A DNA stretch of 33,398 nucleotides, from positions 1 through 33,398 of the forward strand of contig JAIBJO010000010.1 in assembly GCA_020029615.1 (NCBI GenBank), in the 5' to 3' direction. The DNA is from Actinomycetota bacterium. GTDB taxonomy: Bacteria > Actinomycetota > Thermoleophilia > Gaiellales > Gaiellaceae. Shown one piece after another: positions 1 through 7,079 of the stretch. The notes beneath the pieces were generated by a model, which ran no database searches, was not told the DNA's origin, and saw only the letters and a program-made list of their open reading frames with translations. The number at the start of each line of letters is the position of its first letter. The first letter of the stretch is position 1. Position numbers and translations under genes: made by a program.

Positions 1-653
1 GGAACGCCGGCCTCGCCGGCGACCGCGCGCGCGAGCAGCGTCTTGCCGGTCCCCGGCGGCCCGAACAGGAGCACGCCCTTGGGGATCCGCGCGCCGAGCG
101 CCTGGAACTTCTTCGGGTTCTCCAGGAACTCCTTGATCTCGTGAAGTTCCTCGACCGCCTCGTCCGCGCCGGCGACGTCCTTGAACGTGACCTTCGGCGA
201 GTCGGGCGACATCCGCTTGGCGCGACTCTTGCCGAAGCTCATCACCTTCGACCCGCCGCCCTGCATCTGGTTCATGAGGAAGATCCAGAACCCGATCAGG
301 AGGACGAACGGCAGGAAGTTGATGAGCAGCGCCCACCAGGCCGACGACCCGGTTCCCTTCGAGTCGAACCTGACGTTCTGCCGCTCGAGGAGGTTCTGGA
401 ACTCGGTCGCCGATTGCGGAGTGGGGTAGTTGACCTTGACCTTCCGCCCGTCGACGAGCGTGAGGTTGATCTGCTGCCGGGTCGGCGTGAACAGGACCTC
501 GTTCACACCCCCCTTCTTCACCTCGGCGATCGCTTCGGAGTATGTGATCTTGCGCTGCTCCGAGCGGCCGGGCAGGAGCGTCTGACTCGCCAGGTAGACG
601 AGCAGCACGATGATGATCAGCGGGAAAAGTGCGCTTCGGAAAAAGCGGTTCAC
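1..653 (-). CDS. ftsH: ATP-dependent zinc metalloprotease FtsH (N-terminal part, cut by window edge)
   Basis: FtsH is the membrane-anchored AAA+ protease that degrades misassembled membrane proteins and short-lived regulators. The 217 visible residues show a first membrane helix (about 9-22), an extracytoplasmic domain (about 25-105), a second helix (about 106-128) and the start of the AAA+ domain with Walker A GPPGTGKT at about 198-205. The protease half with its HExxH zinc site lies beyond the window. The start is GTG at 653, because the protein begins right before the first helix as in the family. It is the last gene visible of the GNAT-phosphatase-tilS-hpt-ftsH operon; tilS-hpt-ftsH is a widely conserved order. 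Two hairpins lie between it and hpt, so its expression may be partly independent. Identification is secure. Confidence 0.96.
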   Translation of the reverse strand, partial: MNRFFRSALFPLIIIVLLVYLASQTLLPGRSEQRKITYSEAIAEVKKGGVNEVLFTPTRQQINLTLVDGRKVKVNYPTPQSATEFQNLLERQNVRFDSKGTGSSAWWALLINFLPFVLLIGFWIFLMNQMQGGGSKVMSFGKSRAKRMSPDSPKVTFKDVAGADEAVEELHEIKEFLENPKKFQALGARIPKGVLLFGPPGTGKTLLARAVAGEAGV

Positions 654-663
654 GGCAGTTTTC

Positions 664-709
664 GCAGGGTAGCACCCTGCTTCTTCGACACCCAGGGGGC
701 TGGCCCCTG
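664..709. other. two short hairpins in the hpt-ftsH gap
   Basis: The 82-base gap between hpt and ftsH holds two inverted repeats. GCAGGGT (664-670) and ACCCTGC (674-680) are perfect 7-base arms with a 3-base loop. CAGGGG (693-698) and CCCCTG (704-709) form the second. Neither has a T tract in the operon direction, so I read them as mRNA punctuation, a processing site or REP-like palindromes rather than a classic terminator. The first ends only about ten bases before the ftsH GTG. Function is inferred. Confidence 0.5.
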
Positions 710-735
710 TCCCTCGTTATAGCCGGATTGCGGAT

Positions 736-1296
736 CTACGTGGCGTTCGGCACGAGGTCCGCGTGCAGAACCGCGACGTATGGCAGGTTGCGGTACCGCT
801 CGGCGAAGTCGAGCCCGTACCCGATCACGAAGCGATTCGGTATCTCGAAGCCGACGTACCGCACCGGCACCTCGATCTCGCGGCGATCCGGCTTCGTCAG
901 CAGCGCGACGACCTCGAGCGAGTCCGGCTTGCGGGCGCTGAGGTTGCGCACGAGGTAGGAGAGCGTGAGCCCCGAGTCGATGATGTCCTCGACCACGAGG
1001 ACGTCTCGGCCGGCGACGTTGATGTCGAGATCCTTGAGGATCCTGACCACGCCTGAGGAGTCGGTCGCTGCGCCGTAGCTCGAGATCGCCATGAAGTCGA
1101 TCTCGCACGGCACGGTGAGCTCGCGCATGAGGTCGGCCATGAAGAACACCGCGCCCTTCAGGACGCCGACGAGCAGGAGATCGCGGCCCTCGTAGTCGGC
1201 GGAGATCTCCGCTCCGAGCTCGACGATGCGTGCCTGGAGCGCATCCTCGTCGATGAGGATCTCGCCGACGCCGCGTTCGAGCTCCGCCTGTGTCAT
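736..1296 (-). CDS. hpt: hypoxanthine-guanine phosphoribosyltransferase
   Basis: This enzyme transfers the phosphoribosyl group of PRPP to hypoxanthine or guanine, giving IMP or GMP in purine salvage in the cytoplasm. The 186-residue protein has the type I PRTase PRPP loop VVEDIIDSGLT at residues 101-111 and the active-site loop region SSYG at about 72-75, both typical of bacterial Hpt. Length matches the family (about 175-190). The ATG at 1296 overlaps the tilS stop codon by four bases (ATGA), so translation is coupled. The placement between tilS and ftsH is the classic arrangement of Gram-positive and actinobacterial genomes. Confidence 0.95.
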   Translation of the reverse strand: MTQAELERGVGEILIDEDALQARIVELGAEISADYEGRDLLLVGVLKGAVFFMADLMRELTVPCEIDFMAISSYGAATDSSGVVRILKDLDINVAGRDVLVVEDIIDSGLTLSYLVRNLSARKPDSLEVVALLTKPDRREIEVPVRYVGFEIPNRFVIGYGLDFAERYRNLPYVAVLHADLVPNAT

Positions 1297-2291
1297 GCGC
1301 CCCTATCTTTCCATGCTCTGACGGCGCCTTCCCAGCCTGGCGCGTCGACAATTCCCGGGACCGAGACCACATCGTTCCCCAAGACGACGAGCGGCCACTC
1401 GTCGCGCTCGAGCATCGGCACCTTGGCGTCCACGAAGAGATCCTGCACCTTCTTCCTGCGACCTGCGAGCCGGTCGCCTGGGCGGCGTGTACGCACGGAC
1501 AATCCAGAGCACGCGCTCTCGAGCTGCCACGGCCCGAACGTCACGCGCCCCTCGAGGCGGATCTCGTCGTACACCCGCACGGCACGGACGCCGGCCCCGA
1601 GGTCGATCGACTTCGTTCCCTCGGTGGCAGAGAGGAGCTCTGAGAGCGCACGCTCGAGCGCCCTCGGCAACCCAGGTCGCGTCTCGGCAAGCGCCAGAAG
1701 ATTCTGATCGGCCGCTGGATGGAGCTCGCGGAGTCGTGGCAGGATCTCACGACGGATGAGCCCGCGCTTCGTGTCCGCGTTCGACGAATCGACTCGAAAC
1801 GGGAGGCCGTGCACGCGGCAGTATGCCTCCGTCTCCTCCCTCCAGAGGGACAGGAGCGGTCGAACGACCCCATCTTCACGCTTCGCCTTGATCCCCTTCG
1901 TCGTGCCCGACGCGACCAACCGGTAGAGGATTGTCTCGACCTGGTCGGAGGCGGTATGACCGGTCGCCCGGAGGCCGAACTCCTCGGTCGTCCGATATCG
2001 CACGTTCCGCAGATCTGCCTCCGTTCGACCTTCTGGCTCAGAGCCACTTGGCTCGAGGATCACCGCATCCATCCGCTGCTGGCAGTGACGCGCATCTTCG
2101 TCGGACTCCCCACCGCGCAGCCCGTGGTTCACGTGGACTGCAGAGACTCGGTAGCCGAGCGCTCCGAGAACGTGCCATAAGCAAGTCGAGTCGGGCCCGC
2201 CGGATACCAGGCACGCGACGTCTCCCCCCGGCGAGATCAGATCACCCCGACGGATGGCCGATTCCACGCGAGCCGCGAGAGAGGTCGTCAT
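1293..2291 (-). CDS. tilS: tRNA(Ile)-lysidine synthase
   Basis: TilS uses ATP to attach lysine to C34 of the CAU-anticodon tRNA-Ile, changing its codon from AUG to AUA; it is normally essential. The 332-residue protein starts with the N-type ATP pyrophosphatase domain and its PP-loop SGGPDST at 30-36, followed by the HVNHGLRG segment (about 53-60) characteristic of TilS. A C-terminal TilS-type substrate domain (RRPGDRL near 259-265) is present. The length is that of the shorter actinobacterial type. It follows the histidine phosphatase gene by 29 bases and overlaps hpt by four, within one operon. Confidence 0.94.
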   Translation of the reverse strand: MTTSLAARVESAIRRGDLISPGGDVACLVSGGPDSTCLWHVLGALGYRVSAVHVNHGLRGGESDEDARHCQQRMDAVILEPSGSEPEGRTEADLRNVRYRTTEEFGLRATGHTASDQVETILYRLVASGTTKGIKAKREDGVVRPLLSLWREETEAYCRVHGLPFRVDSSNADTKRGLIRREILPRLRELHPAADQNLLALAETRPGLPRALERALSELLSATEGTKSIDLGAGVRAVRVYDEIRLEGRVTFGPWQLESACSGLSVRTRRPGDRLAGRRKKVQDLFVDAKVPMLERDEWPLVVLGNDVVSVPGIVDAPGWEGAVRAWKDRGA

Positions 2292-2320
2292 GCGGCCATT
2301 GTGCCGTTACGGCGCGCCGA

Positions 2321-2929
2321 TCATCGGCTCGGGCGATCGCGGAAGCGTGGCGAGCGACTCCACTCCTCCAGGAGGATGGCTGCGGACTCGACTTCGCGTG
2401 CGGTCAGCCTGAACGGGCTGCCGTGCTCCACCGGCGCCATCAGCGACGCCGGTGGAAGGCCCTGCGCCGCATCGACGGAATACCGCAGCGCGAGAGCGTG
2501 CCCGATGTGGAGAACGACGGGCTCGGGAACCTTCAGCAGTCGGCGCAGTCCCCGTGCGAAGCGAGCGGCAGCGTCGGCGCGGCTCTCACCCCCACCCCGA
2601 GCACGCTCGGCAGGCGATCGGGATGCTGCCCACGCTCGATACTCGTCGAGCGGGCCGTCGTCGAACGCTCCGAAATCGATCTCGTTCAGCTCGGCCACCA
2701 CCATCCGCCGAGCGCCGCGACCATCCAAAGCAAGCTCGAGCGTCTCCTGTGTCCGTGCGAGCTCGGTGGCCACGCCGAGCCCTATCTCCTCGGCCTCGAG
2801 CAGCGAGGCGAGCCCACGACCCTGCTCGATCCCCTCTGGCGTCAGCCCTTCGCCGGGCACCGCGCACGACGCGATGCGATCACGATTCGAACCGGCAAAC
2901 CCGTGCCGAGCGAGCAGCAGGCGCTCCAT
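2321..2929 (-). CDS. histidine phosphatase (phosphoglycerate mutase-like) family protein
   Basis: A 202-residue member of the histidine phosphatase superfamily. The catalytic RHG motif is at residues 8-10 (LLARHGFAG). A second conserved histidine occurs in the VVLHIGHALALR segment, matching the family's C-terminal catalytic GH. Such proteins dephosphorylate small phosphate esters or act as cofactor-dependent mutases; the substrate here cannot be read from the sequence. The start ATG at 2929 lies three bases after the stop of the upstream GNAT gene, so the two are translationally coupled. Its position ahead of tilS and hpt suggests a housekeeping role, possibly nucleotide or sugar-phosphate clean-up; that is inference. 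Confidence 0.85.
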   Translation of the reverse strand: MERLLLARHGFAGSNRDRIASCAVPGEGLTPEGIEQGRGLASLLEAEEIGLGVATELARTQETLELALDGRGARRMVVAELNEIDFGAFDDGPLDEYRAWAASRSPAERARGGGESRADAAARFARGLRRLLKVPEPVVLHIGHALALRYSVDAAQGLPPASLMAPVEHGSPFRLTAREVESAAILLEEWSRSPRFRDRPSR

Positions 2930-2932
2930 GAG

Positions 2933-3709
2933 TCAGAGGAGAATCGAGCGGTAGTCGAGTACGTGCTCCATGCCGATCTTCTCGTACAGGCCGATCGCCG
3001 GTGTGTTCTCGGCACGCACCCAGAGACACACGGTCGGCACCCGCTCGAGGAGCAACCGACAGAGATCCGCGAGACCACGCGCTCCGTACCCGGCACGCCG
3101 TGCGGAAGGGTCCACCCATACCTGCTGGAGCTGCACCGCGTCCGGCGTCCACGCCGAGGCCTCGGCCTTGAAGAGGATGACGCCGTCCTCGATCCAGAGC
3201 CACGACCTACCCTCCTCGATCTGCGTGCGCGTCCGCCAGCGAAAGCCCTCGGGATCACGACGCATGGGATCGATTCCGATTTCCTGCTCATGCGCCACCG
3301 CGCACGCGGGCAGGAGGAGCTCGAGGTCCTCGAGTCGTGCCTCCCGAAGGCCGGTCTCGCCCGAAGTCGGAGGCGTGCGGATGACGAAGACCGGCTGCCC
3401 CGGACGGTTCTCACGTGGGCTCGGGAGGCGCGATCGCACCTCTTCCCAGAGCTCCGAGACAGCGCGCTCCTCCCCGATCAGCATGCGCGGCGCCGCCCGA
3501 GCGACGTCGCGGGCGAAAGCTCCGCAGCCGTCTCCCGACGGCACGACGTTGACGCCCATGTGGCAGAGCGCCAAGAGCTCCCCGCCGTCGGCCCGGGCGA
3601 CAAACCGCCCGAGCCCGCGCCTCGCGACGTCCTCGAGGAAGACCCGCTCGACGGGATCGCGTGAGCAGAAGCGCAGGATCTGGTCCCGCTTCGGCTCGGT
3701 GAGCTTCAC
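2933..3709 (-). CDS. GNAT-family N-acetyltransferase with N-terminal DUF4081-like domain
   Basis: About 258 residues in two parts. The N-terminal 110 residues resemble the DUF4081 domain found fused to acetyltransferases in Actinobacteria. The C-terminal part is a GNAT fold: the acetyl-CoA loop lies around QVWVDPSARRAGYGARGLA, and the late ENTPAIGLYEKIGM segment is typical of GNAT motif B. It probably acetylates an amine, either a small molecule or a protein; the substrate is unknown. The start is uncertain: GTG at 3709 was taken, but TTG at 3715 has a TAGAGT -10-like element ten bases upstream and is also possible. First gene of the operon running to ftsH, divergent from the nucleoside phosphorylase gene. 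Confidence 0.82.
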   Translation of the reverse strand: MKLTEPKRDQILRFCSRDPVERVFLEDVARRGLGRFVARADGGELLALCHMGVNVVPSGDGCGAFARDVARAAPRMLIGEERAVSELWEEVRSRLPSPRENRPGQPVFVIRTPPTSGETGLREARLEDLELLLPACAVAHEQEIGIDPMRRDPEGFRWRTRTQIEEGRSWLWIEDGVILFKAEASAWTPDAVQLQQVWVDPSARRAGYGARGLADLCRLLLERVPTVCLWVRAENTPAIGLYEKIGMEHVLDYRSILL

Positions 3710-3767
3710 ACTCAAGGCGTCGGAAACTCTAGAGACGGTTGGGTACGTCGAGCAGGCACGGAATCCG

Positions 3768-3773
3768 TAGGGT
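3768..3773 (+). promoter_or_regulatory. -10 element of a leaderless deoD transcript
   Basis: TAGGGT ends seven bases before the GTG at 3781. The expected transcription start falls on the start codon, and no Shine-Dalgarno sequence lies at a useful distance. The same element and spacing recur before other genes in this window. Confidence 0.6.
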
Positions 3774-3780
3774 TCCGCGT

Positions 3781-4491
3781 GTGCCGATCCACCTGCGCGC
3801 TGAGCCCGGGGACTATGCCGGGGCCTGCCTTCTGCCCGGCGACCCCCTGCGCGCGAAGTACATCTCCGAGACGTTCCTGACCGACGTCGTCGAGGTCAAC
3901 GTGGAGCGTGGCCTCCTCGGGTACACGGGACGCTGGGAAGGCAAGCCGGTGTCAGTCCAGGGAACCGGGATGGGCTGCCCGGGAGCGACCATCGTCTTCG
4001 AGGAGCTCATCCAGCTGGGCGTCACGCGACTCCTGCGGGTCGGCACCTGCGGCGGGCTTCAACCCGACCATTCGCTCGGCGACCTCATCGTCGCCATCTC
4101 GGCCGTTCCGGCGGATGCGACGGCGACGCATCTCGTCGGCGGCGAGGTGCACTGCCCTACGGCGAGCTGGGAGCTGATCCACGAGGCGGTGCACGTCGCC
4201 AAGCACTCCGAGCAGGTGCTCCGTGTCGGGCCTATCGTCTCCAGCGACCTCTTCTACAACCCGGACCAGAGCCAGTTCGAGCGCTGGTCGAAGCGCGGGA
4301 TCCTCGCGGTCGAGATGGAGGCCGCGGCGCTCTTCACGCTGACCGCGCTCCGCGGCGTGCACGGCGGCTGCCTCCTCACGATCAGCGACATCATCGTCGA
4401 GGGCGAGTTCGTCCGCATCTCGGACGAGGAGCTGCGCGCGGCGGTCGACCGCATGACGAGGATCGCGCTCGACACGGCGACTTCGCATTGA
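3781..4491 (+). CDS. deoD: purine nucleoside phosphorylase, DeoD type
   Basis: Cleaves purine (deoxy)nucleosides with phosphate to the free base and (deoxy)ribose 1-phosphate, feeding the base to Hpt, which is encoded about 3 kb away on the other strand. The 236-residue protein has the phosphate-binding PGDPLRAKYI segment (about 20-29), VGTCGG, the substrate-binding EMEAAAL and the catalytic SD pair in TISDII, all matching hexameric DeoD-type enzymes (E. coli 239 residues). The GTG at 3781 was chosen because the family begins with a short xPHI/IHxxA segment and because TAGGGT lies seven bases upstream; upstream in-frame codons give a non-homologous extension. Related uridine phosphorylases differ in length and motifs. 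Confidence 0.92.
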   Translation: MPIHLRAEPGDYAGACLLPGDPLRAKYISETFLTDVVEVNVERGLLGYTGRWEGKPVSVQGTGMGCPGATIVFEELIQLGVTRLLRVGTCGGLQPDHSLGDLIVAISAVPADATATHLVGGEVHCPTASWELIHEAVHVAKHSEQVLRVGPIVSSDLFYNPDQSQFERWSKRGILAVEMEAAALFTLTALRGVHGGCLLTISDIIVEGEFVRISDEELRAAVDRMTRIALDTATSH

Positions 4492-4509
4492 CGGCCGGAG
4501 GCCGCCAAT
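4487..4509. terminator. hairpin overlapping the deoD stop codon
   Basis: ATTG and CAAT flank CGGCC/GGCCG with one mismatch and a 3-base loop, giving a stem of about ten pairs that includes the TGA stop. No T tract follows, so it is at best a weak or factor-assisted terminator. Confidence 0.4.
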
Positions 4510-4526
4510 GCGTTAGAGAGCCCCGT

Positions 4527-4554
4527 TAACCTTTTCCGATGCAATCGGAAAAGG
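4527..4554 (+). promoter_or_regulatory. -10 element and start-codon palindrome of the lipid kinase gene
   Basis: TAACCT (4527-4532) ends six bases before ATG 4539, as in a leaderless promoter. It overlaps a perfect 11-base inverted repeat, CCTTTTCCGAT (4530-4540) and ATCGGAAAAGG (4544-4554), whose 3-base loop together with the end of the left arm contains the ATG. There is no Shine-Dalgarno sequence. The palindrome could be a protein-binding operator over the transcription start. Confidence 0.5.
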
Positions 4555-5459
4555 CGGTCTTTCTCGTCAACCCAGCCTCTGCTGGAGGCTCGACAGGGAG
4601 ACGCTGGCCCGAGATCGCCCACCGTGCGGCGGCACTCGGTCTCGCCGGAGACGCGCTCATCTCGGAGGAGGCCGGGCACCTGGCGAGCCTCGCCGAGGAG
4701 GCACTGGCCGGGGGCGCCACGCGACTGGTCGTCGTCGGCGGCGACGGCTCCGTGAACGAGGTCGTGAACGGCGTGGCCGAGCGAGGCGGGTTCGAGCTGG
4801 CAGTCATTCCCCGAGGCACGGGCTGGGACTTCGTCCGCACGCATGGAATCTCGCGAGACCTCGAAGCCGCGGTCGACGTCGCCCTCAACGGCACCGTTCG
4901 CGAGATCGACCTCGGTCTCGTCTCATTCCGTACCTGGGCGGGAGCCGAGGGACGGGCGTACTTCGCCAACGTCGCCAGCGCCGGCATCTCCGGTGCGATC
5001 GCGCAACGGGCGAACGAGGCGTCGAAGGCGCTCGGGGGGAAGATCTCGTACTACTGGGCGACACTTGCCGTGTTCACGCGCTGGCAGACCGGCGAGATGC
5101 GCGTGTCGGTGGACGACGAGATCCGAGGCGGGAGGATGATCGACGTCATCGTCGCCAACGGCCGGTACCTGGGTGGCGGAATGATGATGTGCCCAGAGGC
5201 CGAGCCGGACGACGGGTTGTTCGACGCACTCGTGATCGGCGACGTGACGAAGCGGGATCTCCTTTTCGTCCTCCCCAAGACCTACCGCGGGAAGCACCTC
5301 CCGCATCCGCGGCTCGAGCTACTGCGCGGCCGGGTGATCACCGTGGACGCCGACGAGCCGCTCCCGATCGAGCTCGACGGCGAACAGCCCGGGACGACAC
5401 CGGCGCGCTTCGAGGTGGTGCCTCGAGCGCTGCGACTGCGCGTGCCGCAGCCGACCTAG
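4539..5459 (+). CDS. diacylglycerol/lipid kinase (DagK catalytic domain)
   Basis: A 306-residue member of the DgkB/YegS/sphingosine-kinase-like family, which transfers the ATP gamma-phosphate to a lipid hydroxyl. The N-terminal NPASAGG (11-17) and the nucleotide-binding GGDGSVNEVVNG (67-78) are the hallmark motifs. PRGTGWDF follows, where the usual form is PxGTxNDF. The C-terminal beta-sandwich domain is complete and ends with the usual PxxxEVVPRALRL tail. No membrane helix is present, as expected for this soluble, membrane-associating family. ATG 4539 is the only usable start, because a TAA lies in frame 12 bases upstream. The exact lipid substrate (diacylglycerol, phosphatidylglycerol or other) is not decidable. 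Confidence 0.88.
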   Translation: MQSEKAVFLVNPASAGGSTGRRWPEIAHRAAALGLAGDALISEEAGHLASLAEEALAGGATRLVVVGGDGSVNEVVNGVAERGGFELAVIPRGTGWDFVRTHGISRDLEAAVDVALNGTVREIDLGLVSFRTWAGAEGRAYFANVASAGISGAIAQRANEASKALGGKISYYWATLAVFTRWQTGEMRVSVDDEIRGGRMIDVIVANGRYLGGGMMMCPEAEPDDGLFDALVIGDVTKRDLLFVLPKTYRGKHLPHPRLELLRGRVITVDADEPLPIELDGEQPGTTPARFEVVPRALRLRVPQPT

Positions 5460-5472
5460 CGGCGCACGGTCG

Positions 5473-5778
5473 CTACGCGGCCGGCTTCTTCGGCGTCGAA
5501 CGACTCGGCGCGGACTTCGCCTTCTTGAGCGCCGCAAGCTCCTTCTCGAGCTTCGCGACGCGAGCCTCGAGCGCATCGATCCCGCGCACCTTCTTCGTGA
5601 GGTCGTCGACGCGTGCCCGAAGGTCGTTGACCGCGGTGAGCGCGCGCTGACCGCCCGGAAGCTCCGAGAGGCGCTGAAGCGCCTCCTCGCCGGCGTCGGC
5701 GAGGCGAGCCATCAGGTCCTTCTCCCCGGGCTTCGCGGCCCGTGCCTCCGAGGCTTCCTTCGAGATCGTCTCCGTCAT
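5473..5778 (-). CDS. small coiled-coil, Lys/Ala-tailed hypothetical protein
   Basis: About 101 residues with no recognised family. The middle (roughly 35-85) is a heptad-rich helix with repeated LxxLxxxVxxLxKxL spacing, predicting a coiled coil. The C-terminal 20 residues are rich in Lys, Ala, Ser and Pro, like basic tails of nucleoid- or membrane-associated proteins. No signal peptide or membrane helix. ATG 5778 is preferred over ATG 5790 because a TATGAC element lies seven bases before it, close to the leaderless spacing seen elsewhere. The gene is convergent with the lipid kinase, 13 bases apart. GC phase is consistent with coding, but function is unknown. A histone-like or phasin-like scaffold is a guess only. 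Confidence 0.6.
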   Translation of the reverse strand: MTETISKEASEARAAKPGEKDLMARLADAGEEALQRLSELPGGQRALTAVNDLRARVDDLTKKVRGIDALEARVAKLEKELAALKKAKSAPSRSTPKKPAA

Positions 5779-5910
5779 GCTGCAAGTCATAGCACTCCCG
5801 GCGCAGCGGCGTGCGAGCGACCACTCGAAACGAATCGCCGCCCATGGCAGACAGTCGCGGAGTCATGCTGCGATCTAGAGGCTTCTCCGACGCTCCCCGC
5901 CCGGTTTCCG

Positions 5911-6636
5911 TCAGCCGAGCTCGTCCACCACGGCGGCCAGGGTGTGGCCCGCCGCCGCGTCGATCTTGAGCACTGCGCGGTCGTCGAGCGCGGTCGGGCC
6001 GCGATTCACGATCGCAAACTGTGGCGCCTCGAGCGGTAACCCGGCGACCGGCCAGACCTCGAGCGACGAGCCGACGACGAGCACGAGCCCGGCCCGACGC
6101 GCGAGGTCTGTCGCCCGGTCCATGGCCCCGAGCGGAAGCAGCTCTCCGAACAGCACGACTCCGGGCTTGAGCACCGTGCCGCAGCGAGTGCAGAGCGGAG
6201 TGGATCGGACCTCGAGCTGCGCGAGCACGGTGTCCGCGGGCTCCGTCGACAGGCAGCCGGGGCATTGCGCCGAACAAATCGAGCCATGCACCTCGATCAC
6301 GTTGCGACTCCCGGCCCGCGTGTGCAGCGTGTCGATGTTCTGCGTGACGATCGCACTCACAAAGCCTCGCCTCTCGAGCTCGGCGAGCGAGTGGTGTGCG
6401 GCGTTCGGCACAGCAGCGCGAAGGACGTCGATGCGGTCCCGGTAGAAACTCCAAACGCGCCGGGGGTCACGCCTGAACGCCTGGATGGATGCGACCTCGA
6501 AGGGGTCCACATCGGCCCAGATGCCCGCGTCGGAGCGGAAGTCCGGAATCCCGCTCTCGGTGCTCACTCCCGCGCCCGTGAGGACGACGCACGGCTGGCG
6601 CTCTCGGATCAACGCGGCAAGCGCGACGGCCGACAC
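5911..6636 (-). CDS. cobB: NAD-dependent protein deacylase, sirtuin (Sir2/CobB)
   Basis: Sirtuins remove acetyl or other acyl groups from lysines using NAD, releasing nicotinamide and O-acyl-ADP-ribose; acetyl-CoA synthetases and acyl-CoA metabolism enzymes are common targets. The 241-residue protein has GAGVSTESGIPDFR (21-34), TQNID (98-102), catalytic His117 in the EVHGS motif, and a zinc site CxxC at 125/128 and CxxC at 149/152. VGSSLEVWP near the C-terminus is the NAD-binding GTS-like motif. Start GTG at 6636 has a TAGAAT element six bases upstream (leaderless). It is divergent from a thioesterase gene only 23 bases away. The acyl specificity cannot be read from the sequence. Confidence 0.94.
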   Translation of the reverse strand: MSAVALAALIRERQPCVVLTGAGVSTESGIPDFRSDAGIWADVDPFEVASIQAFRRDPRRVWSFYRDRIDVLRAAVPNAAHHSLAELERRGFVSAIVTQNIDTLHTRAGSRNVIEVHGSICSAQCPGCLSTEPADTVLAQLEVRSTPLCTRCGTVLKPGVVLFGELLPLGAMDRATDLARRAGLVLVVGSSLEVWPVAGLPLEAPQFAIVNRGPTALDDRAVLKIDAAAGHTLAAVVDELG

Positions 6637-6642
6637 GCGCGG

Positions 6643-6652
6643 ATTCTAGGGT
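6643..6652. promoter_or_regulatory. overlapping divergent -10 elements of cobB and the thioesterase gene
   Basis: The ten bases ATTCTAGGGT carry TAGAAT on the minus strand (6643-6648, six bases before GTG 6636) and TAGGGT on the plus strand (6647-6652, seven bases before ATG 6660). The two elements share the TA base pairs, so only one RNA polymerase can use the site at a time. Confidence 0.6.
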
Positions 6653-6659
6653 TGCCTCC

Positions 6660-7079
6660 ATGGACGGCTTCTCCTTCTCCACCGAAGTCCGCATCCGCTT
6701 CGCGGAGACCGACGCGCAAGGCGTCGCGCACCATGCGTCGCTCGTCGTCTGGCTCGAGGTCGCGCGCGTCGCCTATCTCGCCGCGCATGCAGGCGGCTAC
6801 CAGGCGATCCGTGATAGCGGCGTCGAGGCCCTGACGACCGAGGTCTGCGTCCGGTACCACCGCCCTGCCTACTTCGACGACGCGCTGAGAGTCTGGGCGC
6901 GGTGCTCGGACGTGCGCGGCGCTCGGTTCAAGTACGAGTATCGAGTGGATCGGGCGGGCGAGCTCGTCGCGGACGGGTACACGCTGCACGCCACCGTGGA
7001 TCGCGAGACGTACCGCCCAATCCGCGTCCCGGTGTGGTTGGCCGAGGCGGTGGCTAGGGCTGAGGCACCGGCTGCGTAG
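6660..7079 (+). CDS. acyl-CoA thioesterase, hotdog fold (4HBT/YbgC-like)
   Basis: A 139-residue single hotdog domain of the 4-hydroxybenzoyl-CoA thioesterase superfamily. It shows the catalytic region RFAETDAQGVAHHASLVVWLEVARVAYL (residues 12-39, quoted in part: ETDAQGVAHH), where the Asp of the TDxxGxxHH signature is the usual catalytic residue. It hydrolyses short-chain or aromatic acyl-CoA esters in the cytoplasm. Known relatives take part in acyl-CoA recycling, which fits the acyl-CoA genes nearby. ATG 6660 is seven bases after TAGGGT. The 3' end overlaps the convergent VanW gene by 26 bases. Confidence 0.88.
   Translation: MDGFSFSTEVRIRFAETDAQGVAHHASLVVWLEVARVAYLAAHAGGYQAIRDSGVEALTTEVCVRYHRPAYFDDALRVWARCSDVRGARFKYEYRVDRAGELVADGYTLHATVDRETYRPIRVPVWLAEAVARAEAPAA

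Noticed and set aside
1931-3664. A very long plus-strand open frame (577 codons) opposite tilS, the phosphatase and the GNAT gene
   Set aside because: It is antisense to three well-recognised genes, has an Arg/Pro-rich composition with no domain, and is expected from the scarcity of stop codons in GC-rich DNA. Similar long antisense frames at 7802-9106 and 12951-14159 were dropped for the same reason.
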